In this document: piece after piece, positions 41,545 to 50,811 of the stretch
Numbering within the stretch: the first letter of the stretch is position 1
How the letters are laid out: the number at the start of each line of letters is the position of its first letter
Source: an uncultured Acetatifactor sp.
Lineage (GTDB): Bacteria; Bacillota; Clostridia; Lachnospirales; Lachnospiraceae
Direction of reading: 5' to 3'
NCBI GenBank assembly: GCA_910586485.1
Contig: CAJUIA010000013.1
Span: forward strand, 42,505-106,504
Length of the DNA stretch: 64,000 nt
Position numbers and translations under genes: made by a program
Notes under the pieces: generated by a model
The model's database searches: none
What the model saw: only the letters and a program-made list of their open reading frames with translations
Told to the model about the DNA's origin: nothing

Positions 41545-42342
41545 ATGAGCAAAAAATATACCATTCGAGATATTGCCAGACAGGCCGGTGTCTCTGTAGC
41601 CACCGTATCCTACGTGATCAACCACCGGGATGACCAGCGCATCAGCGATGAAACCAAAAAGAAGGTATGGCAGATCGTTAATCTGCTGGACTACAGACCC
41701 AACTCCTCCGCAAAATCTCTCGCCACCAGTAAAACCTATAATATTGCCCTTATCCTGCGCCGGGAGGAATCCCTTTTCAAGCGGTCCGAGCAGCTTGCCG
41801 TAGCGGATACCTTAGCCTCGGTACTGCAGTCTCACGGTTACCATCTTCTGCTGCAGAGCGAAGAGAGTATTACCAGAATCGACTATGCCGACGCGATCCT
41901 CTGCTATGATACCGATACAGAGTTTTTTAACCGCGTGGGCGATAACAATATGATTCCCCTGATTGCCATCGACAGTCTCACTCCCCTGCAGATCTTTTTC
42001 CAGGTATGCACGGACTATACGGGGCTGAAGGCCAGGGCCGAGGCCCGGTTTGGCAGCGAGGACTATCGTTATCTCTGCCTTGCTCCCAATAACGCCGAGC
42101 TTGGCCGGCTGATCCGGGCCACCTTTCCTGCCGTGATTTTCGTACCGGAAGACGTGGCAGGCCTTACGGCCGGAGCACTTTCAGGAAATATTCTCTACAG
42201 TCAGCAGTCCCTGGCCTCACTTGCAGGCCCCGGCGGCTTTTGTGCCTCCTACAGCCTGCAGGAAAAGATGGAGCAGGTCTTTGCCTGTTTTGAACTGGCC
42301 GCTAACCGCGTCCCTGATTGTGAACATAATCTATTTGTCTGA
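41545..42342 (+). CDS. Short LacI-family regulator of the maltodextrin locus
   Basis: A 265-residue regulator; usual LacI proteins are 330-345. The helix-turn-helix and hinge are standard (YTIRDIARQAGVSVATVSYV, then DYRPNSSAKSLATSKTYNIA). The effector domain is shortened: the first subdomain runs to about 150, after which only a reduced second part with GNILYSQQSLA remains, and the usual DD/TT/RQ C-terminal block is missing. The frame is intact, so it is probably functional. It is divergent from GH13-MalEFG and close to two LacI-like operators at 43601 and 43648. Confidence 0.85.
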   Translation: MSKKYTIRDIARQAGVSVATVSYVINHRDDQRISDETKKKVWQIVNLLDYRPNSSAKSLATSKTYNIALILRREESLFKRSEQLAVADTLASVLQSHGYHLLLQSEESITRIDYADAILCYDTDTEFFNRVGDNNMIPLIAIDSLTPLQIFFQVCTDYTGLKARAEARFGSEDYRYLCLAPNNAELGRLIRATFPAVIFVPEDVAGLTAGALSGNILYSQQSLASLAGPGGFCASYSLQEKMEQVFACFELAANRVPDCEHNLFV

Positions 42343-42346
42343 CACC

Positions 42347-42370
42347 ATGGGGTATCCATGGATACCCCAT
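42347..42370. terminator. Perfect 24-bp palindrome between convergent genes
   Basis: ATGGGGTATCCA followed by its exact complement. It lies between the LacI stop and the convergent lipoprotein stop. No T run follows on either side, so it may be a weak bidirectional terminator or a protein site. Confidence 0.45.
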
Positions 42371-42382
42371 ATCCTGCTCGAT

Positions 42383-43567
42383 TTACTTTGCCTCGAATCC
42401 AACTGTCAGCTTCGTGGAAGCCGGGTCATAGGTAAAGGTATAAGTGCCCGCAGCCTTTGTCACGATATTCATGCTTTCCGTGCCGTCCACGAAAGCAAGG
42501 GATTCCTCATCCGTGATGTTGCTGTAACGGACATACTCGTTTCCTACAGAGGAAGCTCCGTCCGCAGTAGTCACTAAGGTTGTGAGCAGGAATTCATCCC
42601 CTTCCTCCAGCTCGATTACCAGTGTATGAATCCCGTTTTCCTCCGTAAACCGATAAGCATCGTCATATTTATCCTGCCATTCGGTAACCTTGGCTCCTTT
42701 AATGTAATAGACGGTGGTCAGCTCGCCCATCTGCGCCTGAATCTCCCCGTTATAAGTAAAGGTGATCTTGTCATAGGGATTGGAGTTATAATTTTCCTTT
42801 GTCTCTTCGGTATAATAGCTGTTTGCCGTATCATATACGTCGGCGCCGGGATAAGTGGTCAGCGTAAAGGTATAATTTCCGTCCCTCTGGCACTTAATAT
42901 TTGCCTTTTTCGTACTGTCGGAAAGACCGCCCGACACGCTGAAGCATTCCACGCCGTCCGCCTCTGTAGTCTCCAGATAGCCGCCGCCCCGCTGATTGCA
43001 CCAGGAGGTATCTATTGCAAACTGGAACTCGTCGCCCTCGCAGAGATCAACGGTAATCGTATAAACATTCTCTCCCTCTGTCTTTGTCATATAATGCTCG
43101 TCATTAATGACCTTTCCCCAGCTGGAGACTGCCAGCAGCGGACTCTTGCCGCTTCCTAAGATGGCAAAGGTTCTGGTGTCTTCCTTATTTTCCATAAATC
43201 CCGCAAACACCGAGGTATCCTCTGTAATCGGCTGGGAAAAATCAAACCCATGCCCCATGGACGGCGTTGCAAACCAGCCCATGAATACCTGGCCCTCCTT
43301 TTCGGGGGTATACTCCGTGGGAGAAGCCCCGTCAGCCACCTCTTCCTCGGACAGCACCGTGGTTCCGTCCGCATCATAAAAGGTCACCTTGTGAGATGCT
43401 GCCTTGGAATCGTTCCCGTCCTGTCCGGAGCTGTCCTGACTGACCTCCGGAGTGCTGCTCTGATCCGTTCCGGCGCCGCTGCTGCCCTCTTTTCCGTCAT
43501 TCCCGCAGGCTGCCAACGAGAAAACCATCGCTGCTGCCAATACCATGCTTAACACTTTTTTCTTCAT
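42383..43567 (-). CDS. Surface lipoprotein with repeat and carbohydrate-binding-like modules
   Basis: A 394-residue lipoprotein (lipobox LAAC, Cys21; acidic Ser/Gly linker to about 55). Residues about 60-125 are a Listeria-Bacteroides type repeat (KVTFYDADGTTVLSEEEV, GWFATPSM). Two beta-sandwich segments follow, each with an aromatic/acidic motif (YTITVDLCEGDEFQFAID and HTLVIELEEGDEFLLT) and a YTFT ending, like starch-binding modules. It is probably a starch- or maltodextrin-binding surface protein of the adjacent import system; this is inference. GGGAGG precedes ATG 43567, and two operators lie upstream. Confidence 0.75.
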   Translation of the reverse strand: MKKKVLSMVLAAAMVFSLAACGNDGKEGSSGAGTDQSSTPEVSQDSSGQDGNDSKAASHKVTFYDADGTTVLSEEEVADGASPTEYTPEKEGQVFMGWFATPSMGHGFDFSQPITEDTSVFAGFMENKEDTRTFAILGSGKSPLLAVSSWGKVINDEHYMTKTEGENVYTITVDLCEGDEFQFAIDTSWCNQRGGGYLETTEADGVECFSVSGGLSDSTKKANIKCQRDGNYTFTLTTYPGADVYDTANSYYTEETKENYNSNPYDKITFTYNGEIQAQMGELTTVYYIKGAKVTEWQDKYDDAYRFTEENGIHTLVIELEEGDEFLLTTLVTTADGASSVGNEYVRYSNITDEESLAFVDGTESMNIVTKAAGTYTFTYDPASTKLTVGFEAK

Positions 43568-43600
43568 ACTTAACCTCCCTGTAATTTTGAATTACCGTTC

Positions 43601-43663
43601 ACTTAACCAGTTAAGTAAACGAGTAAAAAAATATAGCCTTTGCGCTTGCTTAACCAGTTAAGC
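43601..43663 (-). promoter_or_regulatory. Two LacI-type operators flanking a promoter
   Basis: Two 16-bp palindromes with the core CTTAACCAGTTAAG: 43601-43616 (flanks A/T) and 43648-43663 (flanks G/C), centres 47 bp apart. A -10 TATATT (43630-43635, minus strand) lies between them, so one operator covers the -35 region and the other lies just after the start of transcription. The nearest candidate protein is the LacI regulator at 41545. Confidence 0.75.
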
Positions 43664-43759
43664 TAATTATAATCAACACACCTTAAAATGTCAACTTTCG
43701 TAATCAACAAAAGCGCTCCCCCATATTTAGTGATATTAGACAAAATCATATTTTTTATC

Positions 43760-44626
43760 CTAACTCCAAATTGCCATCATCAGTGTCCCGGCCACCATCA
43801 TCAAAAGCCCGATGAAAGCCTTTCTGCTCAAACGTTCTTTGAAAACAATATAAGAGAAAATAACCGTCACGATAATGCTCAGCTTGTCAATCGGGACCAC
43901 GACGCTGACAATACCGTTTTGAATCGCATAATAGTAACACAGCCAGGAAGCCCCGGTTGCAATCCCGGAAAGCGATATGAAGGCAAGCTCTTTCCTGTCA
44001 ACCTGTCTGGCCTGTGCCTGCTTGCCCTTCATAAATACAACCAGCCACGCCATCAATAATACAACAACGGTGCGGATGGCAGTTCCCAGATTGGATTCCA
44101 CCCCGTCAATTCCGATTTTGGCAAGGATTGATGTGAGAGCCGCAAACAGAGCCGACAAAGCGGCATAAACAATCCATTTCCCACTGCTTTTCCTTTGTTC
44201 CTCCGGCTTCTTCTCGATCATGAAGTAAATCCCTGCTGCAAGAATTGCCGTTCCGATGAGCTTTACCGCCAGGTTTTCCGTTTCCCCCAGTAGAACAATG
44301 GCAAACAATATGGAAAGAATCGTGCTTGACTTATCCACCGGAACCACCTTGTTGACATCACCCATGGAAAGGGCCCTGAAATAACAGATCCATGAGGCGC
44401 CTGTGGCCATGCCGGAAAGGATCAGAAACAGCAGTGATTTAGGCGTTATTGTCGATATGGTCCCCGCCGAGCCGACGATCAGCACCATGATCCATGAAAA
44501 CAGCAGAATAACGATTGTCCGTATTGCCGTAGCTACGTCCGAATCCGTTTTCTTAATTCCGCACTTTGCAAGAATCGACGTCAGCCCTGCAAAAAAAGCA
44601 GATAGTATAGCCATAATCAGCCACAT
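43760..44626 (-). CDS. EamA/DMT-family transporter
   Basis: A 288-residue protein with ten hydrophobic segments in two homologous halves: SAFFAGLTSILAKCGI and SALFAALTSILAKIGI, GMATGASWICYFRAL and GIATGASWLCYYYAI. This internal duplication is the mark of EamA transporters. Substrate unknown (amino acids or metabolites). The start is ATG 44626 with GGGGGG upstream. It is divergent from a second, different EamA gene at 44819. Confidence 0.9.
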   Translation of the reverse strand: MWLIMAILSAFFAGLTSILAKCGIKKTDSDVATAIRTIVILLFSWIMVLIVGSAGTISTITPKSLLFLILSGMATGASWICYFRALSMGDVNKVVPVDKSSTILSILFAIVLLGETENLAVKLIGTAILAAGIYFMIEKKPEEQRKSSGKWIVYAALSALFAALTSILAKIGIDGVESNLGTAIRTVVVLLMAWLVVFMKGKQAQARQVDRKELAFISLSGIATGASWLCYYYAIQNGIVSVVVPIDKLSIIVTVIFSYIVFKERLSRKAFIGLLMMVAGTLMMAIWS

Positions 44627-44818
44627 AAAAATCCCCCCTTTTCTTCCTTCAGCTAAATCCATTGTACCACATATCATCATCAATTATAACACTCTTATCC
44701 TTGCTTTCTATAAAGTCTGCCATAAGACTCCAAGCCTGTACATTAGCACGAAAATATGCTATCTTTTTTATATGAAAAAGACCGAATGTGCATCATACTC
44801 ACAAGGGAGGCTCACGGC

Positions 44819-45715
44819 ATGAGTCCGAAAATAAAAACCAAAAACCTTGCAACCATATACGCCATCCTGGCAGCAGCCTTGTATGCGATCAATATTCCCT
44901 TATCCAAGCTGCTCCTGAAACATACTGCCCCCACCATGACGGCAGCCTTCCTCTACCTGGGAGCAGGTATGGGACTGTTCATCTGGGGCGGCATGGAAAA
45001 GCTCATAAAGCCAGGTAAAAAAACGGAACGCCTGACGAAAAAGGAGCTGCCCTATACCGTTGCCATGGTGGTGCTGGATATAATCGCGCCCATATTACTG
45101 ATGTTTGGTATTACCAGAACTAACTCGGCCAACGCTTCCCTGCTGAATAATTTTGAGATTGTGGCCACTTCCCTGATTGCGCTTGTGATATTTAAAGAGA
45201 CAATTTCCCGCAGGCTGTGGCTGGCAATCCTGATGGTCACAGCAGCCAGCGTTATCTTGAGCTTTGAGGGTAAGGAAGCCTTTACATTAAACGAGGGCTC
45301 CCTTTTTGTGCTGGGCGCCTGTATCTGCTGGGGCTTTGAAAACAACTGTACCAAAAGGATCAGCCATAAAAGCTCCACGGAAATTGTGGTAATCAAGGGG
45401 TGCTTTTCAGGCCTGGGCAGCTTATGTATCGCTCTGCTGCTGCATGAACGCCTGCCCGAAATGATTTGGATGCTGGCAATCCTTGGGCTGGGCTTTGTGG
45501 CATATGGCTTAAGCATTAAGTTTTACATTATGGCACAGCAGCATCTGGGCGCCGCCAAGACCAGCGCCTTTTATTCCGTAGCACCGTTTCTGGGCGTGGC
45601 CTTTGGCATGATCCTGTTAAAGGAGCAGCCGGGAATACAATTCTATCTGGCAATGGCTGTCATGGCGGCAGCTACGGTTATCATGATCAGGGATAACAGC
45701 GCTTCTACGGAATAG
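44819..45715 (+). CDS. EamA/DMT-family transporter
   Basis: A 298-residue ten-segment drug/metabolite transporter (AALYAINIPLSKLLLKH, LNNFEIVATSLIALVIFKE in the first half, SAFYSVAPFLGVAFGMILLKE in the second). The start is ATG 44819 (AGGGAGG), not the longer frame from 44756. Substrate unknown. It diverges from the EamA gene at 43760 but the two are not close duplicates. Confidence 0.9.
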   Translation: MSPKIKTKNLATIYAILAAALYAINIPLSKLLLKHTAPTMTAAFLYLGAGMGLFIWGGMEKLIKPGKKTERLTKKELPYTVAMVVLDIIAPILLMFGITRTNSANASLLNNFEIVATSLIALVIFKETISRRLWLAILMVTAASVILSFEGKEAFTLNEGSLFVLGACICWGFENNCTKRISHKSSTEIVVIKGCFSGLGSLCIALLLHERLPEMIWMLAILGLGFVAYGLSIKFYIMAQQHLGAAKTSAFYSVAPFLGVAFGMILLKEQPGIQFYLAMAVMAAATVIMIRDNSASTE

Positions 45716-45720
45716 CGCGG

Positions 45721-45756
45721 AAAAAGCAGCAAGCCTTTTCAGACCTGCTGCTTTTT
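45721..45756 (+). terminator. Bidirectional terminator
   Basis: AAAAAGCAGCA (45721-45731) pairs perfectly with TGCTGCTTTTT (45746-45756). It serves the EamA gene on the plus strand and the convergent GyrI-domain gene on the minus strand. Confidence 0.85.
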
Positions 45757-45800
45757 AAGGTTTACCATTCGGTTTGAGCCGTCAAACCAGAAATCAGTAA

Positions 45801-46238
45801 TTATTGCTTTGCTTTCACCGGGATATAATAGTCCATCTGCTCGTATCCCATGATTTTTTGCGCAAGCGGCGATGTGATCACATTTCCCAGCTCAGGCCGT
45901 AATGTATCACGTTCAAACCCATTTTCACTCAGGAAACCGTCCACCTCAAGATTCATACGATCCTTATCTGTTTTTTGATCTATGTCCGTTGCTACAGCAT
46001 AAAGGCCGCCCTGAAAATCTATTATTTCCAATTCCGCCGGAACCGTCATTCCTTCTTCATACAGATACAGCCAGACAAATCCGTCTTCTTCCCAATACAG
46101 GAAATCCTTCGGAAAAAGGCTGCGCTTTTGCGAGGAAAACCATTCCTCAAAAAGCAGAAATTTCCCTTCTCCAAACATACCTTTGCCCGATGAAACCATC
46201 TTGCAGGGGGGCATTTCATAAATTCTTACACTTTGCAT
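45801..46238 (-). CDS. Stand-alone GyrI-like effector-binding protein
   Basis: A 145-residue protein made only of an AraC_E_bind/GyrI-like domain (RIYEMPPCKMVSSG, EDGFVWLYLY, GGLYAVATDIDQ, MDYYIPVK). Without a DNA-binding part, such proteins bind or hydrolyse small hydrophobic compounds or inhibit gyrase. GGAGG precedes ATG 46238. It lies downstream of an AraC regulator that carries the same domain type. Confidence 0.82.
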   Translation of the reverse strand: MQSVRIYEMPPCKMVSSGKGMFGEGKFLLFEEWFSSQKRSLFPKDFLYWEEDGFVWLYLYEEGMTVPAELEIIDFQGGLYAVATDIDQKTDKDRMNLEVDGFLSENGFERDTLRPELGNVITSPLAQKIMGYEQMDYYIPVKAKQ

Positions 46239-46350
46239 TTCACTTCCTCCGCATCATTTTTCTCAAGTTACATTTTGCTGTGATCACGTTTTTAATATAC
46301 CTCAGCAGCAATGCAAAAAATGAACTTTTTTTATCATTCTGCAAGGATAA

Positions 46351-47199
46351 TTATTTTTTCAAAGGCATATAAAATTCAAAAAGACAATACTCGCCGTCAA
46401 ATTCATCCATATCTATTTTCTCCAGATGTATCTCTGCAGGCGGGTCTTCCGTATTGCAGTATCTGCCTATGGCGGCATACATCTCATGTGCGGTTTCCTG
46501 TGAAATCTCTCTGTAATGATGCCTGCCAATGTAATGAAATTTCACGCAGGAATATCCCCCAAAAGAATCCTTCTTCATACCCTTCGGAATTTGATCCGTA
46601 GGATTACATTCCACCGCCGTCATGTACTTTGAGTAAGAATATCCTGCTCCAAGATGATGGGTCAGACCATAAAATACATGATTGTTTGCAACGCCATGAA
46701 TGGCCTGCCTTTGATGATCCCAGAAATCCAACGCAACCTTCGGGCAGAGCCACATGGAATCATGATACGGGATGTCATGCTCTGCTCCGATCAGTGAAAT
46801 TTCAGGAAACATGACAAATTCAGGGCCGAATAGTAAGCCGCTGCCGCACACATATCCGTAATCCAAAATGGGCGGAGTAACATTTAGAATAGGGTGGGGC
46901 CTGCGGTAGTTTCCGGGAGTAATACCAAATTCTTCCTTAAATGCACGGGAAAAAGACTGCTCATACTCGTAGCCGCAAAGCATGGCAATTTCCAATATGC
47001 TTTTACTGCGGTCAAGTAAAATCGGTAAACTGTCTGTAAGCCTTCTCTTTCGAATGTAATCGGCTACGGAAATACCGTACGCAAATGTGAACAGCCTGTG
47101 CAGATGTGAGGCGGAATACCCTGCAGACCTGGCTGCTTCATCCATATCAATTTTTCGTTCCAGATTTTCTTCAATATATTGAAATAACGACTTAAACAT
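46351..47199 (-). CDS. AraC-family regulator with GyrI-like domain
   Basis: A 282-residue regulator with two AraC helix-turn-helix motifs at 10-100 (MDEAARSAGYSASHLHRLF, IAMLCGYEYEQSFSRAFKEE) and a GyrI-like domain from about 110. Same architecture as the protein at 13205 but only moderately similar. The ribosome site (GGAGAG) is 13 bases from ATG 47199, so the start is less certain. It probably controls the GyrI-like gene after it. Confidence 0.88.
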   Translation of the reverse strand: MFKSLFQYIEENLERKIDMDEAARSAGYSASHLHRLFTFAYGISVADYIRKRRLTDSLPILLDRSKSILEIAMLCGYEYEQSFSRAFKEEFGITPGNYRRPHPILNVTPPILDYGYVCGSGLLFGPEFVMFPEISLIGAEHDIPYHDSMWLCPKVALDFWDHQRQAIHGVANNHVFYGLTHHLGAGYSYSKYMTAVECNPTDQIPKGMKKDSFGGYSCVKFHYIGRHHYREISQETAHEMYAAIGRYCNTEDPPAEIHLEKIDMDEFDGEYCLFEFYMPLKK

Positions 47200-47396
47200 A
47201 CAAGGGGTACACTCTCCATGCTGCGAATACCTGAAAATTTTGACTGATCAGTTACTTTAGTATAACACTTCATTTCTAAAAATAAAATCAATTTATTTAT
47301 GTACAACCAACCCGGCCTTTGATATAATCTTCCCATGCCCTCCTGTTATAATATTCCAACCCTGTGCAATTAAAAACGAAACGGAGCAGAGCTTTG

Positions 47397-48458
47397 ATGA
47401 AGAAAAAAAGTACATTTTTGAAAATCATAAAATGGATTGCGTTATCCTTCCTTCTGTTGGCAGCAGTATTCTTTTTGGTCAGAGCAATCGGAAAGGCAAT
47501 CTACAGCCGGACTCCTGACGGCGGTATTAATAAATCCATGTATATTGACGTCAACGGTACAAAGCAGTGGATCAATATTTATGGGGAGAATCTGGACAAT
47601 CCGGTCCTGCTTTACTTACACGGCGGACCCGGCTCGGCAACCAGTACTATTGATTACGCGTATACAAGAAAATGGGCAGATGTATATACTGTGGTAACAT
47701 GGGACCAGCGTAATTGCGGGAAAAGCTATGACGCAGAGCAGAACGATATTGTATTGACGCGGGAATTATTTATGACAGACGGAAAAGAGGTTACAGAGTT
47801 TATTCTGGATTACCTTGCCAAAGATAAGCTGACAATTCTCGGACACTCTTGGGGCTCGATTTACGGAGCAAACCTGGTGCTTGAATATCCGGAATATTAT
47901 GAATGCTTTATCGGGACCGGACAGCTTGTGGATTACCTGGAAAACGAAGAAGCGTTCCGCCAGGAGGCGCTGCTATGGGCTAAGGACGATCAGGAAACTT
48001 TAGCGTTAATCAATCAGCTGACTCCCGATCATGTTACGATGGAACACATTACTGCCAGAAATGCCATCATGCAAAAATACGGCTATGACATGATGGCGAA
48101 TGGTTCCGATTACAATTTCATTACAACAATTATATTTAATCCCAATTACTCCCTTATGGATTGGCTGGATTATTTGCAGGGAGATATGGGCGTCTATTTG
48201 GACTTTTTTGCTTCCGAGGAATTTGCTTCCTTCTCCTTAAAGGGCAGAACGGATTATCAGGTGCCCTTTATAAACATAAACGGCGATAAGGATTATCAAA
48301 CAAACTACAGGTTAGCACAGGAATATTTTGAGCAGGTAAATGCGCCGTATAAACAAATGTACATCATGGAAAATATGACCCATGGCTTATTGGAATCAGA
48401 TTCCGAGGGATTTTCCGAGATCCTCCATCAAATTGCAGAAACACCAAAAACGCGATAA
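47397..48458 (+). CDS. Membrane-anchored alpha/beta hydrolase, proline iminopeptidase-like
   Basis: A 353-residue protein: one N-terminal transmembrane anchor (about 8-30), then an alpha/beta hydrolase with HGGPGS at 75-80 (oxyanion motif of the S33 iminopeptidases), nucleophile Ser151 (GHSWGS), an acid in NGDKD and a histidine in THG. It would act outside the membrane on small peptides or esters. The start is ATG 47397 (GGAG); the GTG at 47364 is weaker. It converges on the kinase gene with four bases between stops. Confidence 0.87.
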   Translation: MKKKSTFLKIIKWIALSFLLLAAVFFLVRAIGKAIYSRTPDGGINKSMYIDVNGTKQWINIYGENLDNPVLLYLHGGPGSATSTIDYAYTRKWADVYTVVTWDQRNCGKSYDAEQNDIVLTRELFMTDGKEVTEFILDYLAKDKLTILGHSWGSIYGANLVLEYPEYYECFIGTGQLVDYLENEEAFRQEALLWAKDDQETLALINQLTPDHVTMEHITARNAIMQKYGYDMMANGSDYNFITTIIFNPNYSLMDWLDYLQGDMGVYLDFFASEEFASFSLKGRTDYQVPFININGDKDYQTNYRLAQEYFEQVNAPYKQMYIMENMTHGLLESDSEGFSEILHQIAETPKTR

Positions 48459-48461
48459 GTA

Positions 48462-49352
48462 CTAACGGACATCCTCAGCAGCCTTCAATGTCACCTGCAC
48501 GGACAACAGTCTCTCTTTCAGCTCCCCACGGATGGTGCCCCCCATAGCCTCCGTGAACTGCCTGCACAGGTAAAGCCCGATGCCGCTCCCCCGGCTTCTT
48601 GACTTGTCCTGGGTATAGAAGCGGTCAAAGATATGCGCAGTATCAACGTAAGCGCTTACGGGATTGGATACTGTCAGCATCACCAAGTCTGCTTCCCGGC
48701 AGATTTGAAAGAAAATGTCTCCTTCCGTATACTTCACCCCGTTTGAAATCAGATTCTGGATCACCCGATTCAGCATTACCGGATCCGCCAAAACCATCAT
48801 CGGCCTCCCCTGATCCTCAAAATGAGGTACAATCCCCTTTTCTTCAAAAACAGGATAGCCGGCAAGAATCTGCTCGCAAAGAATTCCCGCCGCATCCACT
48901 GTCTTCGGCTTTGGCGTACAGCCCTCCGCGTCAAGCACGGACAGCTCAAAAAAGTCGTTAATCAGTGTATTGCAATAACGGGACCGCTCCAGGCAGATCT
49001 GCAAAAGCTCCCGGATTTTCGGGTCCTTACATTCCTGCTCCGCCATCTGTAAATAGCCGATTACCGAGGTCAGCGGCGTCTTCATATCATGAGATATGTC
49101 CGCGATGGAGGATTTTAACGCTGCGGAGGCCGCATTGCTTTTGATAATCGTCTGCCGGATCTGTTCCAGCAGCCTGTTGATCTTGAGCGCAACCGCCTCC
49201 ACATCATCATCTACAAACGCAACCGTCACCAGCCGGGCCAGCCCGTCGTCCAGCTGTCCCAGAATGGATTTCAGCTGTTTTTTCACCCTTATATGCTTTA
49301 CCGCCAGGATCACGACAGCGGCAGAAAGGATTAAAATTATGATGTATTCCAC
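48462..49352 (-). CDS. Sensor histidine kinase (orphaned partner)
   Basis: A 296-residue kinase with a single N-terminal membrane segment (1-20), H box DISHDMKTPLTSVIGY, N box RVIQNLISNGVKYT and G2 box SGIGLYL. The small input region fits lantibiotic/bacitracin-type sensors that act with ABC transporters. The start is GTG 49352 with GGAGGG upstream. Its likely regulator (51070-50774) and ATPase (50811-50113) are both truncated, so the pathway is probably dead. Confidence 0.88.
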   Translation of the reverse strand: MEYIIILILSAAVVILAVKHIRVKKQLKSILGQLDDGLARLVTVAFVDDDVEAVALKINRLLEQIRQTIIKSNAASAALKSSIADISHDMKTPLTSVIGYLQMAEQECKDPKIRELLQICLERSRYCNTLINDFFELSVLDAEGCTPKPKTVDAAGILCEQILAGYPVFEEKGIVPHFEDQGRPMMVLADPVMLNRVIQNLISNGVKYTEGDIFFQICREADLVMLTVSNPVSAYVDTAHIFDRFYTQDKSRSRGSGIGLYLCRQFTEAMGGTIRGELKERLLSVQVTLKAAEDVR

Positions 49353-49366
49353 CGCTGTCTGCCCTC

Positions 49367-50077
49367 CTATTTTATTTCTGCTTTCCGAAATACAAATACA
49401 GCGATTGTCAGAAATACCGACAGGGTAACTATCGCACTTACCGCCGTGGCAGCCAAAGTTCTCAGATCACTGTCCTGTGCAAAACAAAAGCAGGACAAAG
49501 TAAATAATTTCGTGCTGAAGAAATTCCGCAGAATATTACAGCACAAGGCCGCATAGAGAGCAGACAATGCAATCGCCTCCGCCATCTTTTTTACCAGAAA
49601 GGAAATCAACATCACTCCCCCTATGACTGCCGCCAGCTGCAGCAGTACCGTCAGCAGCCACAGCAGATTTCCAAGGCGGAACAGACTGGTATCAAATCCA
49701 ATCGCCCTACAAAATCCAATCAATGCGGAGACAATATATGTTATATGAAGCAGGAGCGAAAAAGCGCCTGCCGCCAGCATTCTGGAGAGCAGAATATGGG
49801 TGCGGCTGTACCCCAGCTTGATTTCATTGCCTATGTTGCGGTTGGAAAAATCTCTCCCGATAAACAGCGCCGCAATAATAGCAATCAGGAACACAAAAGA
49901 GGTATCGCTGACCGTGGCAGAAAAAGCGCCTGACATATGATCCGGCATAGCAATCTCTCTATTACCGATCCGGGTATCCCCATAAATATACCCCACCCCA
50001 AACATAAAAAGCACCCCAACATATCCGATCCAAAATCTCTTTAATTTATAAAACTCTACCTTTAACAGATTCGTCAT
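49367..50077 (-). CDS. ABC-2 type transporter permease
   Basis: A 236-residue protein with six transmembrane segments (LLKVEFYKLKRFWIGY at the N terminus, RDFSNRNIGNEIKLGYSR in the loop), like permeases of bacitracin/lantibiotic-immunity exporters. AGGAGG precedes ATG 50077. It lies between the kinase and the broken ATPase and probably has no working partner here. Confidence 0.87.
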   Translation of the reverse strand: MTNLLKVEFYKLKRFWIGYVGVLFMFGVGYIYGDTRIGNREIAMPDHMSGAFSATVSDTSFVFLIAIIAALFIGRDFSNRNIGNEIKLGYSRTHILLSRMLAAGAFSLLLHITYIVSALIGFCRAIGFDTSLFRLGNLLWLLTVLLQLAAVIGGVMLISFLVKKMAEAIALSALYAALCCNILRNFFSTKLFTLSCFCFAQDSDLRTLAATAVSAIVTLSVFLTIAVFVFRKAEIK

Positions 50078-50112
50078 TCTCTTTAACCTCCTGCCGCAGC
50101 TATAGCAGCGGC

Positions 50113-50811
50113 TTATATTCCTGATGTAACGGCAAAGAAATAATCCTCCAGGCTCCTGCCCTGTACAGCCAGCTCCCCTACCGCAATATGATGCTCTGTC
50201 AACGCCCTTGAAATCCGCTGTGGCTCTTCCGTAAACGCGTAAACATGCACAGTCCGATCATCCATCACCTTATAGTTCAGGACATGCAGCTCCTTTTCCA
50301 GCACGGTCACGCACTCCGGCAGATCATCCGTGGAAATCCTCACATAATTTTCGCATTTCGCCGCCAGCTGCTCATGAGAAAGACACTCCAGAATCTTCCC
50401 CCTGTGAATAATGATATAATCCGTTGCCAGCAGATAAGGCTCCTTTAAAATGTGACTGGAGATCAGCATGGTAATACCCTGCTCTTCGTTCAGCTTCTGC
50501 AAGAGCTCCCGCAGTGCAGATATATTTTTAGGGTCCAGCCCGTTGACAGGCTCGTCCAGAATCAGCATCTCCGGATTCCCCACCAGCGCCATTGCAATGC
50601 CCAGCCGCTGCCTCATTCCCATGGAAAGCTTTTTCACCGTCCTTGTCCGCACGTCTGACAGATCCAGCAGCTTCAGCAGCTCGTCACATATCGACTTGTC
50701 AGGGTTTCCCACCAGAATTCGCTGCAGCTCCAGATTGCGCCATACCGAAAAATCAGGGTACAAGGCCGGTTCCTCAATGGTGCTGCCAATGCGCCTCCGC
50801 AGGGCACGCAT
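50113..50811 (-). pseudogene. ABC transporter ATPase lacking its Walker A region
   Basis: A 232-codon frame with the C-terminal two thirds of a BcrA-type ATPase: signature KLSMGMRQRLG, Walker B LILDEPVNGLDP and H-loop ISSH. The first 70-80 residues with the Walker A loop are missing; similarity starts at once with RIGSTIEEPALYP. The missing part was replaced by the 5-prime half of a response regulator in another frame (51070-50774). It cannot bind ATP in the usual way. ATG 50811 has no real ribosome site. Confidence 0.8.

Noticed and set aside
41545..42342. LacI gene as a pseudogene
   Set aside because: It is short, but the frame is uninterrupted, the HTH is intact and it has a consensus promoter; no remaining effector-domain sequence was seen after the stop in another frame.
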